Below, one piece after another: positions 1 through 10,112 of a DNA stretch of 64,000 bases. Numbering within the stretch: position 1 is the stretch's first letter; every line of letters starts with the position of its first letter. The translations under genes were made by a program, and so were the position numbers. This stretch comes from Diogma glabrata (lineage: Eukaryota; Arthropoda; Insecta; Diptera; Cylindrotomidae). Under the pieces are notes generated by a model that made no database searches, had not been told where the DNA came from, and saw only the letters and a program-made list of their open reading frames with translations. Location of the stretch: the NCBI GenBank assembly GCA_963693315.1, contig OY856186.1, positions 132,467,903 to 132,531,902 of the forward strand, written 5' to 3'.

Positions 1-948
1 CCTGCGATAATCTCCACATGGTCTCCAGTCGACATCTTTCATTCGAACCATGTGAAGCGGACAAGATACAGAGGAAGAAGAAATGCGACAAATGCCAAGT
101 TCAACCATGTGTTGAAATTCTGTGAACGCAGCTTTTTGACGAATAGGATCTAGTCTGTGTAGTCTTGATACAGGCAAGTGCCCAGTGGTAACAATGTGAT
201 GTACAACGTTATGTTTGACCGGTAAATTGTAGTTCGGCTCTGCTGTTAGGGAAGGATACTTCGTTAGTAGCAGGCCGTAATCGTTGTCGATCGTAAAATG
301 GATGGGTGTTGGCGTATCAACACTGGCCATTGTGGCATGGATTGAGAGCTGGGTAGCTGAATCAATCAGCCGTTTTTGTTTGAGATCAACAAGTAGGCCA
401 AATTTACTGAGAAAATCAGCGCCAATGATCGGACGATTCACTTGCGCTAGTACGAAAGCGTGTGTGAATGTTCGTTTTAGGCCGATATCTACCTGTAGGA
501 GTTTTGTTCCGAAGGTATTGATTTTCGTGCCGTTGGCAGCTGATAAGGCTAGATCCGGAAATTTTGAACTGAATGTTACTGATTTATAAAGATTGACTGG
601 GAGCACCGAAAGGTCTGCCCCCGTGTCTGTAAGAAAGGTTTGTTTGTTGGTGTTGTCATATAAGAATAGACGACTGGAATACTTGGTATCGACCACAGCT
701 GTCTCGACCTCGAGCTTTAACCGTTTTTTGTATTTAGGGATTGGTCTATCTCCATAGCGCTCTTGGATGCACCATGACCAAATGTGCATGGAGATCTGCA
801 TTTGCGTGCTGCAGTTCCAAACGTTTGATGGTAGTAACATATACCATTTTTGTTCCTCGGTCTTCTTTGCGATCTCGACCGTAGTCGGTATGGAGATGAT
901 GATCTGCCGCGATAGTTTGAATTGGTGAAATAGTTCCGATTTCTTCAA
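1..948 (-). CDS. pol: Gypsy-like Pol, N-terminal part (protease and start of reverse transcriptase), runs off the left edge
   Basis: On the minus strand the frame is open for about 316 codons from 948 to the window edge. A retropepsin active-site motif DTGAD lies at about 627-613, preceded by FL as in retroviral-type proteases, and NRPIIGADFL (about 433-404) fits the second half of the fold. After a linker, residues reading GICRISSSS, CPLHMV and DWRPCGDYR near 93-1 match the start of a Gypsy reverse transcriptase. The protein would cut the Gag-Pol polyprotein and copy element RNA in cytoplasmic particles. The frame begins 3 nt before the gag stop (947-945), the usual overlapping gag-pol layout, so frameshifting is likely. 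No start codon is assigned for that reason. The rest of Pol lies outside the window. The family call is firm; the clade is not determined. Confidence 0.82.
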   Translation of the reverse strand, partial: MKKSELFHQFKLSRQIIISIPTTVEIAKKTEEQKWYMLLPSNVWNCSTQMQISMHIWSWCIQERYGDRPIPKYKKRLKLEVETAVVDTKYSSRLFLYDNTNKQTFLTDTGADLSVLPVNLYKSVTFSSKFPDLALSAANGTKINTFGTKLLQVDIGLKRTFTHAFVLAQVNRPIIGADFLSKFGLLVDLKQKRLIDSATQLSIHATMASVDTPTPIHFTIDNDYGLLLTKYPSLTAEPNYNLPVKHNVVHHIVTTGHLPVSRLHRLDPIRQKAAFTEFQHMVELGICRISSSSVSCPLHMVRMKDVDWRPCGDYRR

Positions 949-1545
949 CTAGATCTTAACCGCTGAGTTAGTTGGTTGAACTGTCGTTCTAGTTTTTCTA
1001 GTCGACCTTCTACTGTGTCACGTTTGACTGAGCGATGCTGACGAACCTCATTTATTTGCGTTCGACTATTGCCAACTGCCATCGCTTCATACATTTTATC
1101 CCCCATTGTCGCCATGTTGTCTACTGTTGTTGAGTCGGGTATGGCAGCTAGTGGTATTCTTATTACCTCTGGTAAATTGCGAACCCAGAGCGATCGTACT
1201 AATTTTTCACTAAAACTATTACCAGCTAGCTGTTTAATATGCCGTAGGTGGATGGTGTTTGATCACCTAAATCTTGTGCTGTTAAGAGCATTTCTAAGCG
1301 TCGCTCATCCGATGGTTTGTTCTGCGACTTGGAACCAAATTTGTGGTCGTCGTTCCCACAACGGCTGCAGTTTCAAATTAGAGGCAGAGCCAAGCTTTAA
1401 AGAGTCGTCTCTTTTGATATCTTGAGCTGCAGCCAAATTCTGTAACTGTGAAGCGGTGAAGTGATAAAAATTTCTTCGTTTCTTTTCATTAAAAAACTTA
1501 TCACTTCACCGCTTCACAATTACAGAATTTGGCTGCTGGACTCAT
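945..1545 (-). pseudogene. gag: Gypsy-like Gag, disrupted by a MITE and a frame break
   Basis: Gag begins with ATG at 1545-1543 (MSPAA) and resumes beyond a 106-bp insertion at 1430-1535. Motifs typical of insect Gypsy Gag follow: PLWERRPQIWF, LEMLLTAQDLGD, RHIKQLAG, LWVRNLPEV and MGDKMYEAM, with a charged C-terminal helix ending at a TGA at 947-945. A single-base frame break sits near 1250, between the LGDQTPSTY and LRHIKQLAG segments. Gag forms the virus-like particle of the retrotransposon. The inserted palindrome carries in-frame stops, so this copy cannot make Gag. A possible leader lies upstream at about 1546-1710; I could not delimit an LTR. Confidence 0.75.
1430..1535. mobile_element. 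106-bp MITE with 38-bp terminal inverted repeats inside gag
   Basis: Arms at 1430-1467 and 1498-1535 are reverse complements with one mismatch (ctgtaactg against ctgtaattg), separated by 30 nt. The outer end reads cagccaaattctg. The element interrupts the gag frame five codons after its ATG, so it arrived after the retroelement. The flanks are themselves rich in gcagc, so the exact target duplication cannot be read. It has no coding capacity and its superfamily is unknown. Confidence 0.75.
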
Positions 1546-2001
1546 TTTTTCGTCGTCCGATATTTGGTTGACGGTAAGGTAAAATATAAATAAGTAATCG
1601 CGTAAAAGAAACGTTAACGTTAAAACAAATAAGTAAACGCGATATTCCGTGTGTATTGTGAATACCACTGATTCGTGGTTCAGTGCGCTTGTTATTTTAC
1701 AAAACAAATAGTGGAGAGTTAAATATAAGAGAAGACTAAAATACCTGAATAAAAATATCTAAAAATTTATATAAAAATAATTTTCTCCAAAAAAAAATAT
1801 GATTTAAGCAAAAAAATTTATGTAATTAATTACCCAACACCGTAATGTTCTTTAATTATATTATTATTTATCAAATTTAACTGATTTGAATTCAAAGTAA
1901 AAAAAATTAAAAAAAAATCTTTTTTTTCAATTGTTTTAAAGATAAGCAAAGCAAACTAAATTAAATGAAAAATTTAGATCAAAGTAAAAACAAAATAATA
2001 T
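1546..2001. other. Probable Gypsy leader or degenerate LTR, then AT-rich DNA
   Basis: On the minus strand this lies directly upstream of the gag ATG, so it should hold the leader and possibly the LTR. I could not find a convincing primer-binding site or a second LTR to compare. From about 1720 it is AT-rich sequence with homopolymer runs. No gene seen. Confidence 0.3.
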
Positions 2002-2520
2002 TTTTTTTTCTGTGACGGGAAAAAAGTTTAACATTTTACTTCTGCTGACAGGTGCAAAAATGCTACTTTTCATAAAATACTTTTTTCCCCGGGAAAAAAG
2101 TATGTACTTTTTTCCCGGATAGATAAAAATATATATATAAATACATATATACACATAAATGATGAATATTATGAATATTTATGAACATTTATGACTATTT
2201 TAATGTTAATGAAAAGTTATACCGTTTTCTTCTTGATGTTAATAACTGGTTTTGACAAATAAAATGAAACTTAATTTTAAGTTTTTATTCAAGAAAAATT
2301 CGTATGGTGTGGTGAATATACATATTGTAATATTTGTTTAATATTATTTTTTCAATAATTATATTAATATTTATCCAGTCACAGAAAAAAATAGTGTATT
2401 ATACACGGGAAAAATTGTAGATTTTAGCTTTCGGTTTTTTGTCTCCCTCCGCTTCGCGTCGGGAGACAACACAACCTCGAGCTAAAATCTACTACTTTTT
2501 TCCCTTGTATAATAAATAAC
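2002..2520. repeat. 519-bp tandem repeat, unit 1
   Basis: The stretch from ctgtgacgggaaaaaag (2010) to the end of the unit is repeated almost exactly 519 bp later. It contains the short palindrome cttttttcccgggaaaaaag near 2081-2100 and ends with a palindromic element at 2379-2534 that spans the junction into unit 2. The small ORFs in it are low-complexity and repeated, and not supported as genes. Confidence 0.85.
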
Positions 2521-2534
2521 TATTTTTCTGTGAC
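2379..2534. mobile_element. 156-bp palindromic foldback element
   Basis: The ends are gtcacagaaaaa and tttttctgtgac. The arms pair along most of their length (tagattttagct against agctaaaatcta, tgtattatacacgggaaaaa against the tttttcccttgtataata arm). The centre is a hairpin gtctccc/gggagac around a cgcttcgcg core. A second copy lies at about 2895-3045 within the next tandem unit. Non-coding. Confidence 0.7.
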
Positions 2535-3045
2535 GGGAAAAAAGTTTAACATTTTACTTCTGCTGACAGGTGCAAAAATGTAACTTTTCATAATATACTT
2601 TTTTCCCGGGAAAAAAGTATGTACTTTTTTCCCGGATAGATAAAAATATATATATAAATACAAATATACACATAAATGATGAATATTATGAATATTTATG
2701 AACATTTATGACTATTTTAATGTTAATGAAAAATTATACCGTTTTCTTCTTGATGTTAATAACTGGTTTTGACAAATAAAATGAAACTTATTTTTAAGTT
2801 TTTATTCAAGAAAAATTCGTATAGTGTGGTGCATATACATATTGTAATATTTGTTTAATATTATTTTTTCAATAATTATATTAATATTTGTCCAGTCACA
2901 GAAAAAAATAGTGTATTATACACGGGAAAAATTGTAGATTTTAGCTCTCGGTTTTTTGTCTCCCTCCGCTTCGCGTCGGGAGACAGACAACACAACCTCG
3001 AGCTAAAATCTACTACTTTTTTCCCTTGTATAATAAATAACTATT
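2521..3045. repeat. 519-bp tandem repeat, unit 2
   Basis: Second copy of the unit at 2002-2520 with only scattered differences, for example one base pair in the cttttttcccgg palindrome and an extra gacagaca next to the central hairpin. It ends at ctattatctg, where similarity stops, so its terminal palindrome is incomplete compared with the first. Confidence 0.85.
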
Positions 3046-3274
3046 ATCTGTATTGTAGGTGGAGGTCCAGCGGTGAATATGATGATTCGTTTTTTTTTAA
3101 ATTAATAAGTTGATGAAGCAATCCGTTATTTATATTAATGAATTTTTGTAATCAATAGTAAAATTTTGTTTCTTCAATAACTCCTAGTTGTTTATGGTTC
3201 CTTTGTCCAGAAAAAAAAATTGGTTCTTGTTTGTTTGTTTTATTTCCAGTTTAAATAAATATTTTATGTAAAAG

Positions 3275-4132
3275 TTGAAATTAGTGCAGTAACTTTGTCG
3301 CCTGAGAGTATGGGGTAGTGTGCGTCAAATCCGGTAGTTCTGATTTTTTGCAGACTTGTTTATGATGTTGGCCTAATGAATAATCCAAGTTTGTGACCTC
3401 GAGCGCCGAACGCAACTTTGTCAAAAATCGAAAAAACCGCAAAAAAATCGTTAGTTTTTCAAATTTTGGCGATTATAACCCTAAAGGACCAGTTTTTTCT
3501 TTATACTTTCTTAAAATGGTTTTAAAGTAGACTAAATGTGCTACAATATGATAGAACTGTCTCTGTAGACCCAATAGTTTCCGAGATCAAGCCTCAAAAA
3601 TCGAAAAAATCGTTATTTTTTCAAATTTTGGCGATTATGGCTCTAAAGGAATAATTTTTGAAAAAAGTAGACTAAATTTGCTGCAATATGATGATAGAAT
3701 TGTCTCTGTAGACCCAATAGTTGCCGAGATTGAGCCTTTCAAAGTTTATCATTTTTTTAACTTCGCAATATTTCGCAATATTTTGCAATATTTTAGACAT
3801 TATTTTAGTCACTCGAAAATTCATTCAGAACGACAAAATTGCAAAAAATTGCGGATTTCGAAAAAAATGATAAACTTTGAACTGCTTAATCTCGGAAACT
3901 ATTGGGTCTACAGAGACAGTTCTAGTATCATATTGTAGCAAATTTAGTCTACTTTAAAACCGTCTTAAGAAAGTATAAAAAACTAGTCCTTTAAGGTTAT
4001 AATCGCCGAAATTTGAAAAACTAACGATTTTTTCGATTTTTGATAAAGTTGCGTTCGACGCTCGAGGTCACAAACTTGGATTATTCATCGCATCGCATAC
4101 TGTGATGTATAAAGTTACTGGACTAAATTGAA
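3275..4132. mobile_element. Foldback element of about 858 bp with complex inverted arms
   Basis: The termini ttgaaattagtgcagtaacttt (3275) and aaagttactggactaaattgaa (4132) are near-perfect inverted repeats. Inside, about 3395-3600 (start cctcgagcgccgaacgcaac) pairs with about 3880-4075, and a nested third version of the same motif sits at 3605-3750. Motifs such as ctctgtagacccaatagtt recur in both orientations. No transposase; the 86-codon ORF at 3678-3938 is read through the inverted arms. Probably a non-autonomous DNA transposon or a collapsed inverted duplication. Confidence 0.75.
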
Positions 4133-5339
4133 ATTATGTTTAAATTATGCCAGCTTCAATTTTGTTGAGTTAAATGATTTAATGTTTTGATATTTTTGTT
4201 TTTTTTCTTTGGTTAAAGATGCTGAATTTTGATGAAATTGTACCAGCTTAAATTTTGTTAAAACTTGTGTACGTTTCTGTCTATTGCGAAACGTGATTCG
4301 CGTTTTCTCGATATGAAAAATAAATGGTGTTATTTATTGTGTTTAACGCAATAAATGTAAATGTAATTTTGGTTACGTACCTTTTAACCTGGTACGCAAT
4401 GTACCAGGTTTTCCAAATTAAAACGTGTAATCAAGCTTCGGTAAAAACCGATATCGGGAGTCATCAATGTAAATATTTTGTTGCAAATATTTATAATAAT
4501 TTATAACACCAGCACTTTGTCCTTTGGAATATATTTATAACAAACAATATTTCTGTATATATATAAGTTTATTTTATAACTCTATGAACAGTTTTAGGAA
4601 TTTAAATATAATAATATCCAAGCGCACGGATTTTTAGAATACACATTAAACTCTTTTAATGTAGTAACTTGCTAAAAGCTCGAAACGGAATGAAATTTTA
4701 TTTTTATTTTAGCGCCAGCCAAAATTGACAACGAAAGCCATTGAACCTGAAATCGATTTTTTATTTTGGTTTGTTTTTCGAACAAATTAATTAATTAGTT
4801 AATTATCGTTTAGCGCTGCAATATGATTTTATCGGTGTATGTTTAGATGGTAGATGGCACGAGAAAATGATCGTTTGATCGTTTGTGTTTGTGGTGATTA
4901 ATTATTTAAATTTAAATATATTAAACACTACAGTACCCCGCTCGTAGATGAAAGCCCCCGTTTAGTGTGTCTGTTCGAAATGAACAGCTTTGTGTGTTCG
5001 AGAAGCTGGTGAACGATCAGCTGAACACAAGATACCATACGCTGGCTTCAACCTGTCGAATTGTGATTATAATTTGAAAATAATTTTAATGAAATCAAAA
5101 CAATTTGACCAATTGGAATCATACCAATTGAATAATGATAATTTTTTTATAGGAAAATTTTCATTAGACAATAGGTTAAGTTCATTAGGCTATAGGTTAG
5201 AAAACAATACAATAATACATACTATTATTATCGAAAAAACATACAAATGAGGCTGATATAATTAAATGGAAGAGAATAAACAATTTTAAATTATTGTATT
5301 TCTCAAAAACTGTTATTATTACCGTTCGATTTCAACAAA
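4133..5339. other. AT-rich non-coding DNA, nothing recognised
   Basis: Short open frames at 4324-4506 and 4990-5250 resemble no family I know and have AT-driven composition. No repeat structure stands out. Confidence 0.3.
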
Positions 5340-6180
5340 TAATTTGACTAGTATTGGTACAATTTATTACATTTTTTTTGATTTCAACGCATCCTGCCAC
5401 CATTACATGTCAACGTATTCGGCTGTAATTGCTATAATTGTTACCATACTCACCTGTGATTATAAATGGATTCGGCGCTTATGTTCGCAACCAGATACAA
5501 CGTTTCTACTTATCATTTTTGATTCAACAACATTATCATTTAACGTTTCTACTTAACGATTTATTCAACAAAATTATCCAACGATTGCAAGTTTAATTAA
5601 CGTTTTTACTTATCATTGTATTCAACGTTTATAAATTCCAAATTATTCAACGCTGTTGATTGCAAATTTATTGAACGATTCTACTTAACATTTTGTACAA
5701 CGTTTATACGTACAATTTTATACAACCTTTTTGATATTCAAATATCTTCGTGAATTATCCAACGTGACCAACGTGCTGATGGAAGGCTGATACAATCAGG
5801 ATAGGAGGTCGGGATTTAATCATGGGGTGAGCAAATTTGATTTCTTACTTTTATCCTAATGATAAAGGGGTGAGAATGAGTGTGTGTGTGTGTGTGGGCG
5901 TATGTGAGCGAGCAAGGGGGTTGAACGGGCCGACCGTGGTTCTTTCGTAGAAGGGGGTCGCCAGAGTCTCAGTTTCGCACTTGTATTTGTTTCCATTTCT
6001 GATCCATTATGAAAATAGCGTACATTTCTGTATTTGTGCTGAAGTAGCAGGGTTTCTTTATCGTTCCCATGGGCTGAAGCTAGCTTGGGGCAAGAAAATA
6101 AATCTCGCTAGGTACGCCTCCTGCAATACCATTCTCATTGGTTCGCCATTGAGAAAGCGCTTCAATTACAAATTTCATTA
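5340..6180 (+). repeat. Dispersed repeat, copy 1, with a diverged caacg array
   Basis: Positions 5370-5720 contain loosely repeated 40-60 bp units of the form caacgtttctacttatcat. Then 5760-5830 (gctga, ggagg, catggggtgag) and 5963-6050 (cttgtatttgtttccatttct, gcgtacatttctgtatttgtg) match, in the same order, the reverse complement of 22620-22820 and 21770-21890. A (tg)n tract lies at about 5878-5896. The copy is cut at 6180 by the Penelope-like element. Family unknown; non-coding. Confidence 0.6.
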
Positions 6181-6947
6181 CTCACTTACCTAAACTCCAA
6201 ATATCTTCCCATCATCAAATCCTTCCAATCCCGCTCCCATACAAGAACCACACCCTCCTCACAATAACCTTTCTTCTCACTTGTGAAAATTAACATCTGT
6301 CACTAGGGTTTCTCCTTAGTTCCCCTCTTTTTCGACTTCTTTCAAATATTGTTTCATATTGCTTTCCCACCAACATTTTTTCTCCTACCGAAACATCATT
6401 CGTTCTTAAAAAGTTTTAAAATATCCACTGTCCATTTCCCATATAGACATCGTCAAATACAAGGTCAGTTTTATAATTTATTTTTATTTTTATTTTTACT
6501 TTTATTTTTATTTTTATATTTTATTTATTTTTATTTTTATACTTTCTCGTTTTTAATTTGTTTTAAATTTCTAAAAATTAATTTTGTGAAAAGTTTTTTC
6601 TGGTACATTAATTGTGCTTTATACGGTGTAGCTTCACTTAGTTTTTATGATTAGATTATAATTAGTGTATTAAGGTTATATTTTAATTATGAAAATTTTT
6701 TATCCCTTTTCACATAGACAAAATCGCCTTGAAAAAGGAGCCAATCAAAAGCTCCGAAACGTCGGCAATATTAAAAATAAAATTTTCCATTAATACAAAA
6801 ATATTTTTTCAATTATGTTATCCATCAAAATACAATTGAAAAATGTACCAAGTTTTTTTTAAAACATAAAGAAGTTTTTTTTAAAGAATGGAAAAAATAT
6901 AATTAAAAATTAAAGGTCCAAATATATCAAGAACGTTAAAATAATAC
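6181..6947 (+). repeat. Upstream pseudo-LTR of Penelope-like element 1
   Basis: About 767 bp matching 10026-10786 with only a few differences (a slightly longer (attttt)n tract at 6480-6540, and single changes such as cacatag against cccatag). It starts inside the last codons of the ORF and runs through the 3' UTR, so it is the 5'-truncated partner of a head-to-tail pair, as is usual for Penelope elements. It contains the hammerhead-like motif at 6725-6767. Confidence 0.88.
6725..6767 (+). ncRNA. Hammerhead-like motif, degenerate core (upstream pseudo-LTR)
   Basis: The segment reads gcc, ttgaaaa, stem ggagc, loop, gctcc, gaaacgtc, ggc. The order (outer stem, core, stem II, GAAA, cleavage GTC, outer stem) fits the minimal hammerhead motifs known from Penelope elements. 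The first core box lacks the canonical C and the second G (CTGANGA expected), so self-cleavage is doubtful. Confidence 0.4.
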
Positions 6948-7595
6948 TACACAAAATCGGACCAAGGAATTTTCAACTTTATTAACATATTACACGTGTG
7001 ATCAAAAACCACGTCTCATCCATTTCACTACTGGTTTCCGGTTTTTCCAATTGTTTTCAAACCACATATATAAAAAATTTAAAAAATAACTACAAATCGC
7101 CAAATCCTGCTGTTTTTACCACATACACATATATACATAAGTTTCTGTGACACCTCTTCCAGGTTTTTTACGTGTTATTTAGTTGTATTAGTTTATATAC
7201 GTTTTTTTTCATATTAATGTTATGTTATTTATTTATTCTTCATGACTCATGGGATCTTTGAAATTATTCCATTTGTACTTTTAATTGTAATTGTAGAATT
7301 CAGACGCTTTTTAAATAGAAATTAGTGTATTTATATTTTTTAGTACCTTACAACACTATATATATGTACCTCTATGCTAATTGTTAGGTTAATTAGTTAT
7401 AGTATAATTACAATATTTGTTTATATATTTTTTTAGATTAATCTTACTATTAGTCCCCCCTTTTTTTCTATTAAAAAGTAAAAATAAAAAAAATTTTTCC
7501 CCGTCCTAGCATAATAAAAACAAAATATCCTTCCTCCCGGTGTTCTAAAGGTCTTTCATTATTTCTTCCGGCCCTTTTCTTACGAAACCAAAATA
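6948..7595 (+). promoter_or_regulatory. 5' UTR of Penelope-like element 1
   Basis: This is the sequence between the end of the upstream pseudo-LTR and the ATG of the ORF, about 650 bp, AT-rich with no ORF. The full element unit therefore starts at 6948 (tacacaaaatcgg). No firm promoter motif is visible; in a tandem pair the upstream pseudo-LTR would supply transcription signals. Confidence 0.55.
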
Positions 7596-10112
7596 ATGTC
7601 TTCTCCTCCAACCTCCTTTCCTACCTTCTCCTCCCATATCAGGTTCTACTACGGTGACCTTGCTTGTTCCCTTCTACATTTATATATGACTAACACTACC
7701 AAACTAACCCATTTAACATTACGTAGATGGTTTCTCCTTCAATGCCGTTCAACAGGGGTTTTTCCTTCTTTCATCCTAAGGAATGTCATTGCTCTAGAAA
7801 ATAATTTGTTTGGTCCATCACACGGCACCCTCTGTCGAAAACTATTGTTTCAACGCCTAAACAGACAACTTCTTAACACCACCATTTCTGAAACTATCCG
7901 CAACATCAATAAACTACGCTCCTCTATCGACGTTACTAGACGAAAACTACATGAGCTTATTCCCGCCGGTATTCTTGTGAACTTCTTTTTCTCACAACAT
8001 GAAAAATTCAACAGCACCATTAACAACAGAAAGCACTCTTTTTCCAACAAACATGCTCGCCTATTACAGGACCAGATTCCACCCATTCACTTTGATTCAT
8101 CCCACGTCGTCAACCTAACAAACATTGAGATCCCAACAGAAACCCAAATGCTTGTCAGTTTTGGTCCAAAATTTGTACCGCCTTCTCCTCTAAATCTTAC
8201 TAGCAAACTCAACATCTTATCCTCTATCAACAGTTTCGCTTCTAAACTTACCTACCCTGAAGCGAAGGCTAGCACCATCGAAGGTCTTCTCAGTTCCTTT
8301 CAAACCATACTTCGTTCCTCTAAAATCCGAAGGCGAAACCACACTGACTCCATTCTAACCCAAGCCTTGATCTCTTCCCGACGCTTCCTTTCCTCCCATC
8401 CCGAACTAATCATTCTCCCTGCCGACAAAGGCAACATTAGTGTCGTTATGTTGTCTTCCTCATATCATGAAAAAATGAACCTACTCCTGTCAGATACTTC
8501 TACATACACAATAGTCACTAGCAACCCCTCTCCCTCTGCTATCAGAACCAACAACGCTTTTGTAGACTCTTTACTCGTTTCAAATCACATTGATTCTCAA
8601 TCATCTGTCCGCTTACGATCCACTGCCTCAGCTCTTCCAAAAATCTACGGTCTCCCCAAAATTCATAAACCAGACATTCCTCTCCGTCCGATTGTTGCAA
8701 ATTACTCCTCTCCGTCTTTTAACATATCAAAATTCCTAAACTCCATCCTTCTAAAAGTTGTTGATGCCTCCCTTTTTAACGTAAAAAACTCCCTTGACTT
8801 TAAACACTTTCTCTCCAGTAAAATCATCCCACCCGACCACTTTCTAGTTTCCTTTGACGTCATCTCTCTGTTCACTAACGTTCCAGTGGACATGGCTTTG
8901 AACGCTATAAGTACCCGTTGGGACCGGATCCAAACATTCACCACCATTCCACAGTTACTATTTGAACAGTTGATCCTTTTTTGTACAGTTAAAACTTCCT
9001 TTTTTACCTTCCGTGATCGCATTTATACACAAACCAGAGGACTTGCCATGGGCAACCCTCTTTCTCCCACTCTTTCTGACTTGGTTCTAGAAGATGTGTT
9101 GAACCGATCTCTAGACCATCTCCTTTACTCCCCAGTTTTTTTCAAAAAATACGTTGACGACATTATCTGCTGTATTCCTTCGGTCTACATTGATGACACA
9201 CTGGCCTCCCTCAACTCCATCTCCCCTTCAATCCAATTCACCCATGAAATAGAAAATAATGAACAAATCAGTTTTTTAGACATCAACATCATCCGAAACC
9301 CCAACTGCAGCATATCCACTGATTGGTACCACAAACCCATATCCTCAAACCGGCTCTTAAACTTTTTATCTGGACACCATTTTAACACAAAATTCAACAT
9401 AGGATGTTCTTTTACAAAACGGGTCCTTTCCCTTTGTGACAATAAATATAAACATCAGAACATACAGAAGATATATCAAATCCTCCTAAACAACAACTTT
9501 CCTCCACACATCATCAATAAAATCCTGACTAAACACCAAACCCTATCCTCAACTCCTGTCCCCCCTCCTCCTCTAGTCGACCCAGTCTATTTTCCTTTCC
9601 CTTACATCGATGGTTTCACCCACATACTTACATCTTTTTTTCAAAGGAACTTCCCTGAAGTTCGTCTAGCCTTTTCCTACCCCAACTCTCTCAAAACCCT
9701 TGTTTTCTCCAACGTCAAGGATCATACCCCTATTTTGGCTTGTTCGAACGTCGTCTACCTACTAAATTGTGCTGATTGCGACTCAGTTTACGTTGGTCAA
9801 ACTAAACAACAACTAAAAACCAGGATCCAAAAACACATCTCTGTTTTTAAACGCCCTGACAGCTCGAACAACGCCCTAATAGAACACTTTAAAACCACTG
9901 GACACTCCTTTGACTTCCAACATCCAAAAATCTTGGCCACACAATCTCACTTCCACCACCGCACATTTCTTGAATCCTGCTACATAGCCTTTTTAAAACC
10001 AAAATCCATAAACTTGACAGCTGACCTCACTTACCTAAACTCCAAATATCTTCCCATCATCAAATCCTTCCAATCCCGCTCCCATACAAGAACCACACCC
10101 TCCTCACAATAA
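7596..10112 (+). CDS. Penelope-like element polyprotein: reverse transcriptase plus GIY-YIG endonuclease, intact
   Basis: An unbroken 838-codon frame, close to the usual Penelope length. The N-terminal part holds the PLE-specific motif LPADKGN (residue about 275). The reverse transcriptase follows: LPKIHKPDIPLRPIV, VSFDVISLFTNVP, RGLAMGNPLSPTLSD (about 482) and the catalytic YVDD at about 519. It is a telomerase-related RT type. The C-terminal GIY-YIG nuclease begins near 720, with VYLLNCADCDSVYVGQT, an R in the first helix (KTRIQKH) and the helical E in FLESCY. The enzyme nicks chromosomal DNA and primes copying of element RNA at the nick. The start ATG is the first in frame after the 5' UTR; no stops or frame breaks are seen, so it is potentially functional. 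It shares strand and pseudo-LTRs with 6181-6947 and 10026-10786. Antisense ORFs within it are shadows. Confidence 0.95.
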   Translation: MSSPPTSFPTFSSHIRFYYGDLACSLLHLYMTNTTKLTHLTLRRWFLLQCRSTGVFPSFILRNVIALENNLFGPSHGTLCRKLLFQRLNRQLLNTTISETIRNINKLRSSIDVTRRKLHELIPAGILVNFFFSQHEKFNSTINNRKHSFSNKHARLLQDQIPPIHFDSSHVVNLTNIEIPTETQMLVSFGPKFVPPSPLNLTSKLNILSSINSFASKLTYPEAKASTIEGLLSSFQTILRSSKIRRRNHTDSILTQALISSRRFLSSHPELIILPADKGNISVVMLSSSYHEKMNLLLSDTSTYTIVTSNPSPSAIRTNNAFVDSLLVSNHIDSQSSVRLRSTASALPKIYGLPKIHKPDIPLRPIVANYSSPSFNISKFLNSILLKVVDASLFNVKNSLDFKHFLSSKIIPPDHFLVSFDVISLFTNVPVDMALNAISTRWDRIQTFTTIPQLLFEQLILFCTVKTSFFTFRDRIYTQTRGLAMGNPLSPTLSDLVLEDVLNRSLDHLLYSPVFFKKYVDDIICCIPSVYIDDTLASLNSISPSIQFTHEIENNEQISFLDINIIRNPNCSISTDWYHKPISSNRLLNFLSGHHFNTKFNIGCSFTKRVLSLCDNKYKHQNIQKIYQILLNNNFPPHIINKILTKHQTLSSTPVPPPPLVDPVYFPFPYIDGFTHILTSFFQRNFPEVRLAFSYPNSLKTLVFSNVKDHTPILACSNVVYLLNCADCDSVYVGQTKQQLKTRIQKHISVFKRPDSSNNALIEHFKTTGHSFDFQHPKILATQSHFHHRTFLESCYIAFLKPKSINLTADLTYLNSKYLPIIKSFQSRSHTRTTPSSQ

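Noticed and set aside
1069..1425. Plus-strand ORF of 118 codons (and 284-589)
   Set aside because: Antisense of Gypsy gag and protease, whose minus-strand motifs are clear.
5878..5896. (tg)n tract as a regulatory Z-DNA element
   Set aside because: Only a short microsatellite within a repeat copy; nothing supports function.
7850..9442. Minus-strand ORFs at 7850-8086, 8702-9022 and 9185-9442
   Set aside because: They are antisense shadows of the intact Penelope ORF and show no motif.
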